Shown here: piece by piece, positions 42,099 to 50,219 of the stretch
Layout: every line of letters starts with the position of its first letter
Numbering within the stretch: the first letter of the stretch is position 1
From: Acidobacteriota bacterium
Lineage (GTDB): Bacteria > Acidobacteriota > Thermoanaerobaculia > Multivoradales > Multivoraceae
Assembly: GCA_003388555.1 (NCBI GenBank)
Contig: QQVD01000014.1
Location: forward strand, 1-62,020
Direction of reading: 5' to 3'
Length of the DNA: 62,020 nt
Notes under the pieces: model-generated
Seen by the model: the letters and a program-made list of their open reading frames with translations, nothing else
The model's database searches: none
Told to the model about the DNA's origin: nothing
Position numbers and translations under genes: made by a program

Positions 42099-43460
42099 AT
42101 GACGGTGATCGACGAACAACCCAGCGTGAAGAACGACCCAACGGAGATCTCGAAGGCACCGCCGAAGTCGCCGCGGAGAGCCGTCGGCATCGCCCATCCG
42201 CCTGCGCTCGCGACGCTCATCCTGCTCTGCCCGGCGGCGTTGTCGTCCAGCTCCGGAGCCTCCACCGAGCCGTCCGGCTGGTGGCGCTGGGGTGGCCCTG
42301 ACGCGGATTTCTCGAGTCCCTTCGAGCCTTCACGATCGTGGAGCGAGCGCGAGCCAGCGGTGCTGTGGGAGCGAGTCGTCGGCGGCGGTCACTCCAGCCC
42401 GGTGATCGGCGCCGATCTCGTCTACCTGCACCACGGCAGTCAGGGCAGCGACGTCGTCGAGGCGTTCGATCGGATCACCGGCGCCACCCTCTGGCGGCAG
42501 CAGCGTGTCTCCCGCTACACCGCCCACCTCTCCCGGTACGACGGGCCCCACTCGACGCCGGCCCTGGTCGGAGATCGCCTCTTCGTGGTCGGCATCGACG
42601 CGGTGGCACGAGCCTTCTCCGCCGGGTCGGGAGCGCTCCTCTGGACTCGCGATCTGATCGCCGAGCACGACCTCGCGCTACCGCAGTCGGGCTACGCCGC
42701 CAGCCCGGCGGTGTGGCGCGACCGCATCCTGCTTCCCGCTCTCGGCCGCGGCGCGCCAGGCGCCATCGCCCTCGAGCAGGCGAGCGGTCGCACCGTCTGG
42801 CAGTCCGAACCCTTCCCCTCCAGCCACGCCTCGCCGATCCTGATCACGGTCGACGGACAGGAACAGGCGGTCTTCCACGGCATGAACGAGCTCGTCGGCC
42901 TCCGGCCGGAGGACGGTGGCACGCTGTGGAGGCGAGAGCTGCGCACCGACGCGGCCGACAACGTCTCGTTCACCCCGCTCTGGCACCGCGGCCGCCGCAT
43001 GCTGGTGCTCTCACACCGTTTCGACTCGACCGGCACACAGGCATTCGTCTTCCCGCCTGGCTCCGGCACGCCGGAGCCCGAGCCGGCGTGGACGCAGCGC
43101 CGGCTCAAGGTCGAGCACGGCAACGGCGTGGTGACCGACGAGCTGCTGATCGCCTCGCACCTCGGCAGCCCGGGCTTCCTGGTCGCGGTGGAGCTCGACT
43201 CCGGCGCGATCCGCTGGCGCCGCCGGATGCCGAAGGCCACCCTGCTGCGCACCGGGCCGCTGGCCCTGGCGCTCGACGAGCTCGGCACCCTGCACCTGCT
43301 CGATCCCGGCCCGGACGCCGCGGAGGTGCTGGCGAGGAGACGACTGCTCGGCGAGGGGGCGTGGACCGTGCCGGCGCTGTGGCGGGAGACGCTCTACCTG
43401 CGCGACGCGACGCGGCTGATCGCCGCGCGACTGCCCCGGCCAGCCGAGACTTCGCCCTGA
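42099..43460 (+). CDS. Exported PQQ-type beta-propeller protein (BamB/quinoprotein-like)
   Basis: 453 residues. The N-terminal segment PRRAVGIAHPPALATLILLC looks like an export signal, possibly Tat-type, though the usual SRRxF is not complete. The body has repeats such as LVYLHHGSQGSDVVEAFDRI with TGATLWRQQ, AFSAGSGALLWTRD, GRTVWQSE, GGTLWRREL and SGAIRWRRRM, typical of PQQ-like propeller blades (GxxxWxx). The two adjacent Cys and the Asp-Glu residues of true quinoprotein dehydrogenases are absent, so it is more likely a binding or scaffold propeller. Near-divergent with the pRiA4b ORF-3-like gene. No ribosome binding site is clear before the ATG. Confidence 0.88.
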   Translation: MTVIDEQPSVKNDPTEISKAPPKSPRRAVGIAHPPALATLILLCPAALSSSSGASTEPSGWWRWGGPDADFSSPFEPSRSWSEREPAVLWERVVGGGHSSPVIGADLVYLHHGSQGSDVVEAFDRITGATLWRQQRVSRYTAHLSRYDGPHSTPALVGDRLFVVGIDAVARAFSAGSGALLWTRDLIAEHDLALPQSGYAASPAVWRDRILLPALGRGAPGAIALEQASGRTVWQSEPFPSSHASPILITVDGQEQAVFHGMNELVGLRPEDGGTLWRRELRTDAADNVSFTPLWHRGRRMLVLSHRFDSTGTQAFVFPPGSGTPEPEPAWTQRRLKVEHGNGVVTDELLIASHLGSPGFLVAVELDSGAIRWRRRMPKATLLRTGPLALALDELGTLHLLDPGPDAAEVLARRRLLGEGAWTVPALWRETLYLRDATRLIAARLPRPAETSP

Positions 43461-43512
43461 GGAGCGATACCGCAGGGCCCGCTCCGCCCCGGCCGCTGCA
43501 ACGTCTCCGGGA

Positions 43513-44691
43513 TCAGTGCTCTGCGGTCCACAGCCGCTCCGTGCACAGCTCCCAGTCGCTGAGCGTCGGCTTGCGCAGCACCAGTTCACGGAAGTCGGCG
43601 AATCGCTGCAGCACCGTGACGCTGCGATGGCCGGGAAGCAGCAGAGGATGCGAGCGGCCGTAGTCGAAGCAGGCGCGCACGAAGAGGCCGTCGGGATCGA
43701 GCGGCAGGCTGGCGACGTTGGCGGCGAAGGCGGCGAAACGGCCGGTGGGGATCAGGTAGTACTCGACGTTGGAGGTGTAGAAGGTGGTCACCTCGAGCTC
43801 TCGTGAGCGCACGAAGTCGCCGAGGCTCCGCAGTGCGCGCGGTCCGGAGAAGTCCCCGACGATCGGCACCAGCCGGCCGGTGAGCGCCAGCTCCCGCACG
43901 AAGCGGTAGTCCTCGGGGCGCATCAGGAAGGATGCCGGCTCGCCGCTCGGCGTCTTCGCGGTGAGGAGCTCACGATAGGTCGGGTAGCGGCCGGCGAAGC
44001 CGCGACCGTGACTGCGGAAACGCAGGTCGAGCCGCTGTTCCTGGAACTGCTCGAGCACCAGCCGGAGGTGCCGCCGGTCGTCCTCCCCGAGCCGCACGCC
44101 CCAGCCAGCGATGCGCGCCTCGAAGCCGGCGAGGTGCCGCTCCAGCAGGTCGCGTCGCGGCGCCACCGCGTCGATGCGGCCGATCGGGTCCACCGGGCCG
44201 CCGCCGGCGACATCGGCGTGCCCTTCTCCCGGTGGCAGCGACAGCAGCAGCCGCAGGTACTGCTCCGGTGTCTCGGCCTCGACCAGGATCGCCACGAGCA
44301 GCAGCAGCTGCACCATGTTGTCGCGGCGTATGTCGACGATGAACGCCCATTCGGGACGGCGGCGGGCGATGTAGTTGAAGTTCTGCTCCGGCCCGACACC
44401 GAGGTAGACGCCGCCAGCCGGACGCAGATCGTCCACCACCCGCACGAAGGAGCGCTCGTTCGAGATCAGGTTGTCGGTGTCGAAGTAGGCACCGCTCTCG
44501 GAGAGCCGCTCGATCAGCGTGCCGAGGCTCGGTCCGTGGTCGTCGCCAGGAGCCGTTGCAGGCGTCGTCGAGGGAGCGCCGCTGGGAACCGGCGCGGCGA
44601 CGGCAGCGCACGCGAGCAGCAGGCCGCCGGCGGACGCAGCCGCGGTGCGCACGTACCGGACGACACACCGATGAGGATCCGCCACCGCCAT
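43513..44691 (-). CDS. LIC_10091-family protein (exported, unknown function)
   Basis: 392 residues. A signal-like segment (AAASAGGLLLACAAVAAPVP) is followed by LIERLSESGAYFDTDNLISNE, GGVYLGVGPEQNFNYIARRR and FIVDIRRDNMVQLLLL, the strongly conserved part of this family. The middle resembles a Rossmann-like methyltransferase without a typical SAM motif; no activity is established to my knowledge. The ATG at 44691 follows TAGCGT by six bases on the minus strand, without a ribosome binding site, a leaderless configuration. It is divergent from the pseudopilin/HD-GYP operon. Confidence 0.82.
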   Translation of the reverse strand: MAVADPHRCVVRYVRTAAASAGGLLLACAAVAAPVPSGAPSTTPATAPGDDHGPSLGTLIERLSESGAYFDTDNLISNERSFVRVVDDLRPAGGVYLGVGPEQNFNYIARRRPEWAFIVDIRRDNMVQLLLLVAILVEAETPEQYLRLLLSLPPGEGHADVAGGGPVDPIGRIDAVAPRRDLLERHLAGFEARIAGWGVRLGEDDRRHLRLVLEQFQEQRLDLRFRSHGRGFAGRYPTYRELLTAKTPSGEPASFLMRPEDYRFVRELALTGRLVPIVGDFSGPRALRSLGDFVRSRELEVTTFYTSNVEYYLIPTGRFAAFAANVASLPLDPDGLFVRACFDYGRSHPLLLPGHRSVTVLQRFADFRELVLRKPTLSDWELCTERLWTAEH

Positions 44692-44697
44692 GGGCCG

Positions 44698-44703
44698 ACG
44701 CTA
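44698..44703 (-). promoter_or_regulatory. Candidate leaderless promoter -10 of the LIC_10091-family gene
   Basis: TAGCGT on the minus strand, exactly six bases before the ATG at 44691. Confidence 0.4.
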
Positions 44704-44919
44704 TCCAAGATCGCGACCCGACGGGGCCGGATCCGCCGAGCGTCGGCGCAGATCGGCCGCGGCATCGCCCAGCGGGTCAACTCGTCGTCCGGAGGGGATT
44801 CTCCAGGCTCGACTCGCCGCGGCGGCGGACCTCCAGCTCCGAGCGTCCCGGCCGAAGTCAGCGCCGGGGTTCGCAGGGGGGATACGCAGCAGGTGGATGC
44901 AGCATCGCGAATTATCCGC

Positions 44920-44925
44920 TACGCT
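44920..44925 (+). promoter_or_regulatory. Candidate -10 element of the pseudopilin/HD-GYP operon
   Basis: TACGCT in an AT-richer patch (GAATTATCCGC upstream). It is five bases before an in-frame ATG at 44931, and 107 bases before the GTG chosen for the first gene, so it could drive either start. Confidence 0.4.
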
Positions 44926-45032
44926 GTCCGATGGGCCGGAAAGACCGGTCGGTCGGGGCGCATCCGCGCCCGGGCCCTCCCCTCTCGCGATCCCGCCCAC
45001 CGGGCTCGCTTCTCTTCCCTGGGGACTTCGCC

Positions 45033-45416
45033 GTGCGTGTCCTCGCCCTGCTCACCGCGCTCTGTGTCCTCGCGGGCGCCGCCGTCTGGCTGCGCCACCG
45101 GGAGCCTGTCGACGTGCGCGAGGAGGTCCCGGCGAGGCTGTACGGTGAATGGGTCGCTGCCGACGGGCCCCATGCCGGCAGCCGACTGGTGCTCGGGCGC
45201 GAACGGGTGGAGATCTCTTCGGCCGAGGAGGCGCTCGACAGCGGACCGCTGCTGGCGATCCACCGCGTGGAGGGAGACGGTGCCTACCCCACCTTCAGGA
45301 TCGTGTACGGCTACGAAGAGGAACCCGGCGCGTTGCTGGTGACCCTCGATGCCGAGGGCAGGTTGCGGCTCGCCAACCACCCAGCCTCGGTCTGGGAAGT
45401 CGAGGCGGCGAGATGA
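45033..45416 (+). CDS. Small membrane-anchored or secreted protein of unknown function
   Basis: 127 residues from the GTG at 45033, whose first 18 residues (VRVLALLTALCVLAGAAVWL) form a signal anchor. The rest is beta-rich (LYGEWVAADGPHAGSRLVLG, FRIVYGYEEEPGALLVTLD), reminiscent of a lipocalin-like beta-sandwich but not assignable. An alternative start, ATG at 44931, would add 34 residues and sits on a leaderless -10 element; the choice is open. The stop overlaps the pseudopilin start (ATGA), so the proteins are probably made together. Confidence 0.65.
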   Translation: MRVLALLTALCVLAGAAVWLRHREPVDVREEVPARLYGEWVAADGPHAGSRLVLGRERVEISSAEEALDSGPLLAIHRVEGDGAYPTFRIVYGYEEEPGALLVTLDAEGRLRLANHPASVWEVEAAR

Positions 45417-45877
45417 GCGCCTGCCCCACCCGCCGCGACGCGGCCTACACCGTGATCGAGCTGTTGATCGCGGTCGCCCTCCTCGGCATCCTGCTGACCC
45501 TCGTCGTGCCCGAGATGCTGCGCTCGATCCAGGACATGAAGGTGACGCGTTCGATCGCCGACCTGAGACGCATCGACTTCGAGCTGCGCCGCTACCACGA
45601 CCGCAACGAGACCTGGCCCGACTCCCTCGACGATGTCGATCTCGGCGGCATGCGCGACCCCTGGGGCCACGACTACGTCTACCAGGTGCACCGCGGAGCC
45701 GGGTGGCGCGGCCGGGCGCGCAAGGACCGCTTCCTGGTGCCGCTGAACAGCGAGTACGACCTGTTCAGCCCGGGCCCCAACGGCGAATACCGTCCGCCGC
45801 TGAATGCCCGGCCCAGCCGCGACGACATCGTGCGCGCCGCCGACGGTCTCTTCTTTGGTCGCGCGCGTGACTTCTGA
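45413..45877 (+). CDS. Type II secretion / type IV pilus pseudopilin-like protein (GspG-type)
   Basis: 154 residues. The prepilin signature is RRDAAYTVIELLIAVALLGI: cleavage would be after Ala, with Tyr at +1 and Glu at +5, followed by the hydrophobic helix. The -1 Ala (usually Gly) and +1 Tyr (usually Phe) are non-canonical but tolerated in some pseudopilins. The C-terminal part (DPWGHDYVYQVHRG and YDLFSPGPNGE) matches the calcium-loop region of GspG. A prepilin peptidase and secretion ATPase are not in the window. Translationally coupled to the upstream gene, and overlapping the HD-GYP gene. Confidence 0.85.
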   Translation: MSACPTRRDAAYTVIELLIAVALLGILLTLVVPEMLRSIQDMKVTRSIADLRRIDFELRRYHDRNETWPDSLDDVDLGGMRDPWGHDYVYQVHRGAGWRGRARKDRFLVPLNSEYDLFSPGPNGEYRPPLNARPSRDDIVRAADGLFFGRARDF

Positions 45878-47777
45878 AGCCGCTGTGCGGAAGAGGAAGC
45901 GGAAGAGGAGTACGGGACCGCGGTCCCTCAACTGGGATCTCGTGCGCCTCTTCGCGGTCGCCGCGGCGATCCCCCTCCTCGTCGTCGGCGGCCTGCTGCT
46001 GCTGCGGGCGCGTCAGGTGGAGCGTGACTCGAGGCAGCTGCTGCTCAACGAGCTCGCCAAGCTCTACGCGTACCAGGCCAGCGAGCGCCTGGAGCAGATC
46101 GAGCCGGCGACCTCGGACCTGCGGAACATCGACTGGGACGGGATCCTCTGGGGCTCCCTCAGAACCTCGACGCTGAGACCCGAGATGTCGCTCCACGTCT
46201 TCGACGCCAACGGTGTCCTGCGCTACCGCTCCCCTGGAGCGGTGAGCCGGGCGACGGGAGAGGCGGGAGCGGATGACGAGGGTGGCGCGACCAACTCTCT
46301 GCAGCCCTTCCTCGACCGGCTGCGCCAGACCAGTCACGCCACCGCGGTGGTCCAGCGCCCCTTGCGCGGCCTCGGCAATCAGAGCCTGACGCTGGTCCTC
46401 ACCGAGACTCCGAGCGAAGGCTCCGCCCGCACCTTCATCCGTCGCTCCTTCCTGCTTCTCGTCGCCGCCCTGCTCGCCACCCTGCTCTACGTCATCCCGC
46501 TGATCCGGAGGTCCCTGCGGCCCCTGGCCGAAATCGAGAGCCAGTCGGAGAGACTGGTGCGCGGCGAGAGCGTCGACGAGGTGCAGCGACCGCAGCTCTA
46601 TGCCGAGTACCGGCAGCTCTACCAGACGCTCGAGCGACTCTCGCGCTCGCTGAGCCAGCGCGACCACTCGCTGCAGCTGCTCGACGACGTCGGCGAGCAG
46701 ATGCAGCACAAGACCCGCGAGGAAGACATCGTCGAGACGGTGCTCAAGGGAGCCCCGAGAGTGCTCCGCTGCGCCTCGGTGGTCTGTCTGCTCTTCCCCG
46801 AGCGCACCGCGGGAGAACAGGCGAAGATCGTGTCGATCGACGACCTGGGGCGCGCGAAACAGCACGAGATGGCTTCGTCGCAACTGACTGAGATCCTCGA
46901 CGCGCTCTCCGCAGGCGAGCCATCGACGACGACCACCGCCCTCGACCCGCTGCTCGAGGCGGGGATGGAGCGGCAGAGATTCCTGGTGCGCATCGAGGGC
47001 CAGGTGCGGGCGATGCTCTTCGCCGACTGGCCGAAGCACGAGCCCGCGCTGACGGATCGTGGCAAGCTGGGTCGCAGCCTGGCGCGGCAGCTCGAGCTCG
47101 CGCTCGCCAACCTGACGCGCGCCAGCGAGCTGGCGCGCTTCTACTCGGGGGCAATCGGTGCGCTGGCGCGCGCCATCGACGCCGCCTCGCCGTGGACGCG
47201 GGGCCACTCGGACCGCGTCTCGGAGATGGCCCAGCAGTTCGGCACCTTCCTCGAGCTGCGCCCGTCGCAGATCGACACCCTGCGTGAGGGCGGCCTGGTG
47301 CCCGACATCGGCAAGATCGCCCTCGACCGCAGCATCCTCGACAAGAAGGGGGCCCTGACGCCCGGGGAACGGAGACAGGTCGAGAAGCACCCCGAGATCG
47401 GCCACCAGATCCTGCAGCCGATCCCCGGCTTCGAGCCGGTGCTGCTGATCACGCTGGAGCACCACGAGTGGTGGAACGGCAACGGCTACCCGCACGGACG
47501 ACGGGGCGACGAGATCGACCTCCTGGCGCGGATCATTTCGCTGGTGGACGTCTTCGACGCGTTGACTTCGTCGCGGCCCTACCGCGGTGCCTACAACTTC
47601 TTCGCCGCCGCCGACCTCATCCGCGAGGGTGCCGGAACCCAGTTCGATCCAGAGCTTGCGAGCCGCTTCCTGGCCTTCCTCCACCTGATCGAGCGGGAAG
47701 TGCCGAGTGGCCAGCTCGAGCTCGACGCCCTCGGCGCCGAGCTGACCAGGCGCACAGCCGCCCCATTCACCAACTGA
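45867..47777 (+). CDS. Membrane sensor with HD-GYP domain, HD dyad altered to PD
   Basis: 636 residues. TM1 (about 26-47, LFAVAAAIPLLVVGGLLLL) and TM2 (about 192-212) enclose a periplasmic sensor; a HAMP-like and coiled stretch and a GAF-like region follow, then HD-GYP. HD-GYP enzymes hydrolyse cyclic di-GMP. Here His447 (GHSDRV) and the HHExxxGxGYP signature (His532, His533, Gly540-Tyr-Pro542) are present, but the HD dyad reads Pro479-Asp480 (GLVPDIGKI instead of LLHDIGKI). CAC to CCC is one base change. The metal site is therefore probably impaired, so the protein may act as a receptor. The GTG start at 45867 overlaps the pseudopilin gene by 11 bases. Confidence 0.88.
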   Translation: MTSEAAVRKRKRKRSTGPRSLNWDLVRLFAVAAAIPLLVVGGLLLLRARQVERDSRQLLLNELAKLYAYQASERLEQIEPATSDLRNIDWDGILWGSLRTSTLRPEMSLHVFDANGVLRYRSPGAVSRATGEAGADDEGGATNSLQPFLDRLRQTSHATAVVQRPLRGLGNQSLTLVLTETPSEGSARTFIRRSFLLLVAALLATLLYVIPLIRRSLRPLAEIESQSERLVRGESVDEVQRPQLYAEYRQLYQTLERLSRSLSQRDHSLQLLDDVGEQMQHKTREEDIVETVLKGAPRVLRCASVVCLLFPERTAGEQAKIVSIDDLGRAKQHEMASSQLTEILDALSAGEPSTTTTALDPLLEAGMERQRFLVRIEGQVRAMLFADWPKHEPALTDRGKLGRSLARQLELALANLTRASELARFYSGAIGALARAIDAASPWTRGHSDRVSEMAQQFGTFLELRPSQIDTLREGGLVPDIGKIALDRSILDKKGALTPGERRQVEKHPEIGHQILQPIPGFEPVLLITLEHHEWWNGNGYPHGRRGDEIDLLARIISLVDVFDALTSSRPYRGAYNFFAAADLIREGAGTQFDPELASRFLAFLHLIEREVPSGQLELDALGAELTRRTAAPFTN

Positions 47778-47828
47778 AGTCTGCAGCAGAATCGCGACGA
47801 AGAATCAGTTCGAACGATCAAAGGGCCC

Positions 47829-48716
47829 TTACGTCGCGCTCGGCTCATTCACCGCGACCTCGATCCTCCCGGCCCTCTCCCGAACCCTGAAGCGAGAGAG
47901 AGCTCGTAGCGCCGGCCCGCTGATCGGCTCCCCGGTCGCGAGAGCGAAACGGGCGCCGTGCCAGGGGCAGACGATCTCGCGACCGTCACGGCACCGACCC
48001 AGCTCGAGCGGGCCGCCGCTGTGCGGGCACCTGGCTTCGACGGCGAACAGCCGGCCTGAGGCCCGCACCAGCACGACATCCCCCGGTACCGCCTCGGCGT
48101 CCGGCCCGGCGCCCGGAACGACCAGTCGTGCCAGCAGCGGCCGCTCCTCGACTAGATCGTTCGCCGCTGCCACGTCGATCCACACCTCCGCTCCTTCGCC
48201 CGACCGAGACGAGCCGGCGCAGGGGGCCTCGGCCTCGGCGCTGCGCTCCGGCACGCCGGGCCAGCCGCCGTGACAGACGTCGACGCCGATGTCTTCGGCC
48301 CAGATCGCGTTGACGCGGCGACGGATGGGCGGCAGGGCGAGCCGGCGCAGCAGGCTCCAGTCGGGCAGGCCGGGCACACCATAGGTCTCGTCCACCAGGC
48401 AGCCCTCGGGGTGCTCCTCGAGCACCGTGACGACCTCGGTCCCGCGGTGCCGGCCGCACAGGAAGCGGAAGCGCATGGTGCGTGGCGGCTCGTAGGTGTG
48501 CTGGACGACGCTGCGCGCCGTCGGCATGCCGAGGCTCTGCAGCAGGCCCGGCGGCCACAGCTGCTCGTAGACGTTGCGCCGCTCACCCTGCTCGAGCAGC
48601 ACGTAGCGCCCGAGACTCTCCGGGTGCACGTGCTCGATGTGCTCGTAGTCGTAGTACTGCGACAGCACCACCGCGACCGGATACGGCACCACCTTGCGGT
48701 AGCGGACCCTCAGCAC
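47829..48716 (-). CDS. START/SRPBCC-like domain fused to a Rieske [2Fe-2S] domain
   Basis: 295 residues, soluble. The N-terminal about 150 residues (PVAVVLSQYYDYEHIEHVHP, TYEPPRTMRFRFLCG) resemble the SRPBCC ligand-binding fold. The C-terminal domain has the Rieske ligands CPHSGG and CPWHGARF (C-x-H ... C-x2-H) followed by LATGEP. In ring-hydroxylating oxygenases the order is Rieske first, then the SRPBCC-like catalytic domain; here it is reversed, and the iron-binding 2-His-1-carboxylate site is not evident. It may be an electron-transfer or lipid-binding protein. The start GTG at 48716 begins MLRVRYRKVV; the upstream sequence is non-coding. Confidence 0.82.
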   Translation of the reverse strand: MLRVRYRKVVPYPVAVVLSQYYDYEHIEHVHPESLGRYVLLEQGERRNVYEQLWPPGLLQSLGMPTARSVVQHTYEPPRTMRFRFLCGRHRGTEVVTVLEEHPEGCLVDETYGVPGLPDWSLLRRLALPPIRRRVNAIWAEDIGVDVCHGGWPGVPERSAEAEAPCAGSSRSGEGAEVWIDVAAANDLVEERPLLARLVVPGAGPDAEAVPGDVVLVRASGRLFAVEARCPHSGGPLELGRCRDGREIVCPWHGARFALATGEPISGPALRALSRFRVRERAGRIEVAVNEPSAT

Positions 48717-48837
48717 CGCGCGGCCCCCGACCGTACTCGGCGCGGAGACCTCGAGGACCGACCCGGCCGGCTCCGGGCGCCTCCGCCGCGGGACAGGCGC
48801 TGTGGCAGGGGAGGGCGCCCTCCGCGACCGCCGGGGC

Positions 48838-49803
48838 TCAGCGCCTTGCCTCCGCCGGCGCGTGGCGGGCGAGGAAGTCGAGCAGCACGCGCGTCGGCTC
48901 GTCGTCGGGCAGCCCCATCTCGGTGCTCAGCGAGACGTGGCTGCGTCCCTTCGCCTCGACCAGATCGGCCTCGACACCGGCGGCGCGCAGCGCCTCGACG
49001 AACGGCCCCGCCTGCTCGCCGACGTCCCAGCGTCCCTCGTGGTGGAAGACCAGGAAGGGCGGCAGGCCCGAGCCGTCGCCGATGAGTAGGCGCGGCGAGA
49101 CCTCGGGCCAGCTCGCCGGGTCGTCGCCGAAGACGGCGGCCATCAACTCGCCGTACTGTCCGCGCGAGCGCTCGACCTGCAGCGCCACGTCGTAGGGACC
49201 GGTGTCGAGCGGCACCACGCCGCGCAGCAGCTCGGTCGAGACACCCTGCTCCTCGAGCAGGCGACGGTTGGTGCCCACCACCGAGACCAGGTGGGCTCCC
49301 GCCGAGTGACCCATCAGCACGATGCGCTCGCCGTCGCCGCCGAAGCGCGCGATCTCCCGGTGCACCCAGGCGACGGCGCGCGCCACGTCGCTGGCCATCT
49401 CGCGCACCGTCACCTCGGGGCGCATGCGGGTGTTGGTCGACACCACGACGTATCCGGCCGGCACCAGCGCCAGCGGCTTGTTCAGCACCGCTTTCTTGTC
49501 GCCGCGCTGCCAGCCGCCGCCGTGCACGAAGAGCACCACCGGGGCTTCTTCGCGACCCTCGAGCGTGTAGACGTCGAGCGACAGGCGCTCCGGCTCGACG
49601 CCCTCGATCTCGGCGTAGCGGAGGTCTTCGTGCACCACGAGGCCGGCCTCGGCGATGCGCTCTCGGGCGCTCTCGATCATGGCGCCGCGGTCGAGCTCCT
49701 GAGCGCCGCTGGGGTGCATCGCGAGAGCGAGCGTCGCAGCGAGGGCAGAGGCGCCAAGCGCCGACCTGCGAAGTTCCGGGCTCTCGGTCCTGTTCGTCTG
49801 CAT
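48838..49803 (-). CDS. Exported alpha/beta hydrolase (carboxylesterase/BD-FAE type)
   Basis: 321 residues. A signal segment (ALGASALAATLALAMHPSGAQ) precedes the hydrolase fold. The oxyanion loop is HGGGW (94-98), the nucleophile Ser167 in GHSAGAH, the acid probably Asp in RWDVGEQAG, the His in GRSHVSLS. HGGGW marks the hormone-sensitive-lipase/BD-FAE group that includes arylformamidases and feruloyl esterase-like proteins. AGAGGAAG precedes the ATG at 49803; the open frame back to 50202 lies in the tandem duplication and is not used. Its target ester is unknown. Confidence 0.9.
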   Translation of the reverse strand: MQTNRTESPELRRSALGASALAATLALAMHPSGAQELDRGAMIESARERIAEAGLVVHEDLRYAEIEGVEPERLSLDVYTLEGREEAPVVLFVHGGGWQRGDKKAVLNKPLALVPAGYVVVSTNTRMRPEVTVREMASDVARAVAWVHREIARFGGDGERIVLMGHSAGAHLVSVVGTNRRLLEEQGVSTELLRGVVPLDTGPYDVALQVERSRGQYGELMAAVFGDDPASWPEVSPRLLIGDGSGLPPFLVFHHEGRWDVGEQAGPFVEALRAAGVEADLVEAKGRSHVSLSTEMGLPDDEPTRVLLDFLARHAPAEARR

Positions 49804-50219
49804 CGTGCGTCTTCCTCTCCCGATTCGATGCGAGCTCTGGGTGATACGAGAGCGTAGCGCGGGGCGAGGCGGCGTCGAGGTCGAGGCTCCCTGAGCGAGT
49901 CGTCCGGCCGAGAGCGCCGCGTGACGCGCCGCCCTGGAGAGCACCCGGCGGGCGGCAGCGCCGAGGCCGGCCCGGAGGGCGGTGCGCCGGGCGAGCCGGC
50001 GTCGAGGTCGAGGCTCCCTGAGCGAGTCGTCCGGCCGAGAGCGCCGCGTGACGCGCCGCCCTGGAGAGCACCCGGCGGGCGGCAGCGCCGAGGCCGGCCC
50101 GGAGGTCGGTGCGCCGAGCGCGCCGGCCGCGAAGCCGAGGTTCGGAGCCAGCCGAGCCAGCCGTTTGCAGCTACGATCCGAGCTGCTCCTGCAACCACCC
50201 AAACGACCGGAGAAGGACC
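49804..50219. other. Intergenic region containing a tandem duplication
   Basis: 416 bases between the esterase and the NnrU-like gene. Most of it is the 127-bp tandem duplication listed separately; the frames crossing it have repeated, non-gene-like translations. Confidence 0.6.
49863..50116. repeat. Two-copy tandem duplication, 127-bp unit
   Basis: GGCGTCGAGGTCGAGGCTCC starts at 49871 and again at 49998. The two copies are almost identical over the unit, through CTGAGCGAGTCGTCCGGCCG and GAGCACCCGGCGGGCGGCAG to GGTGCGCCG. The high identity suggests a recent event. Confidence 0.92.
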
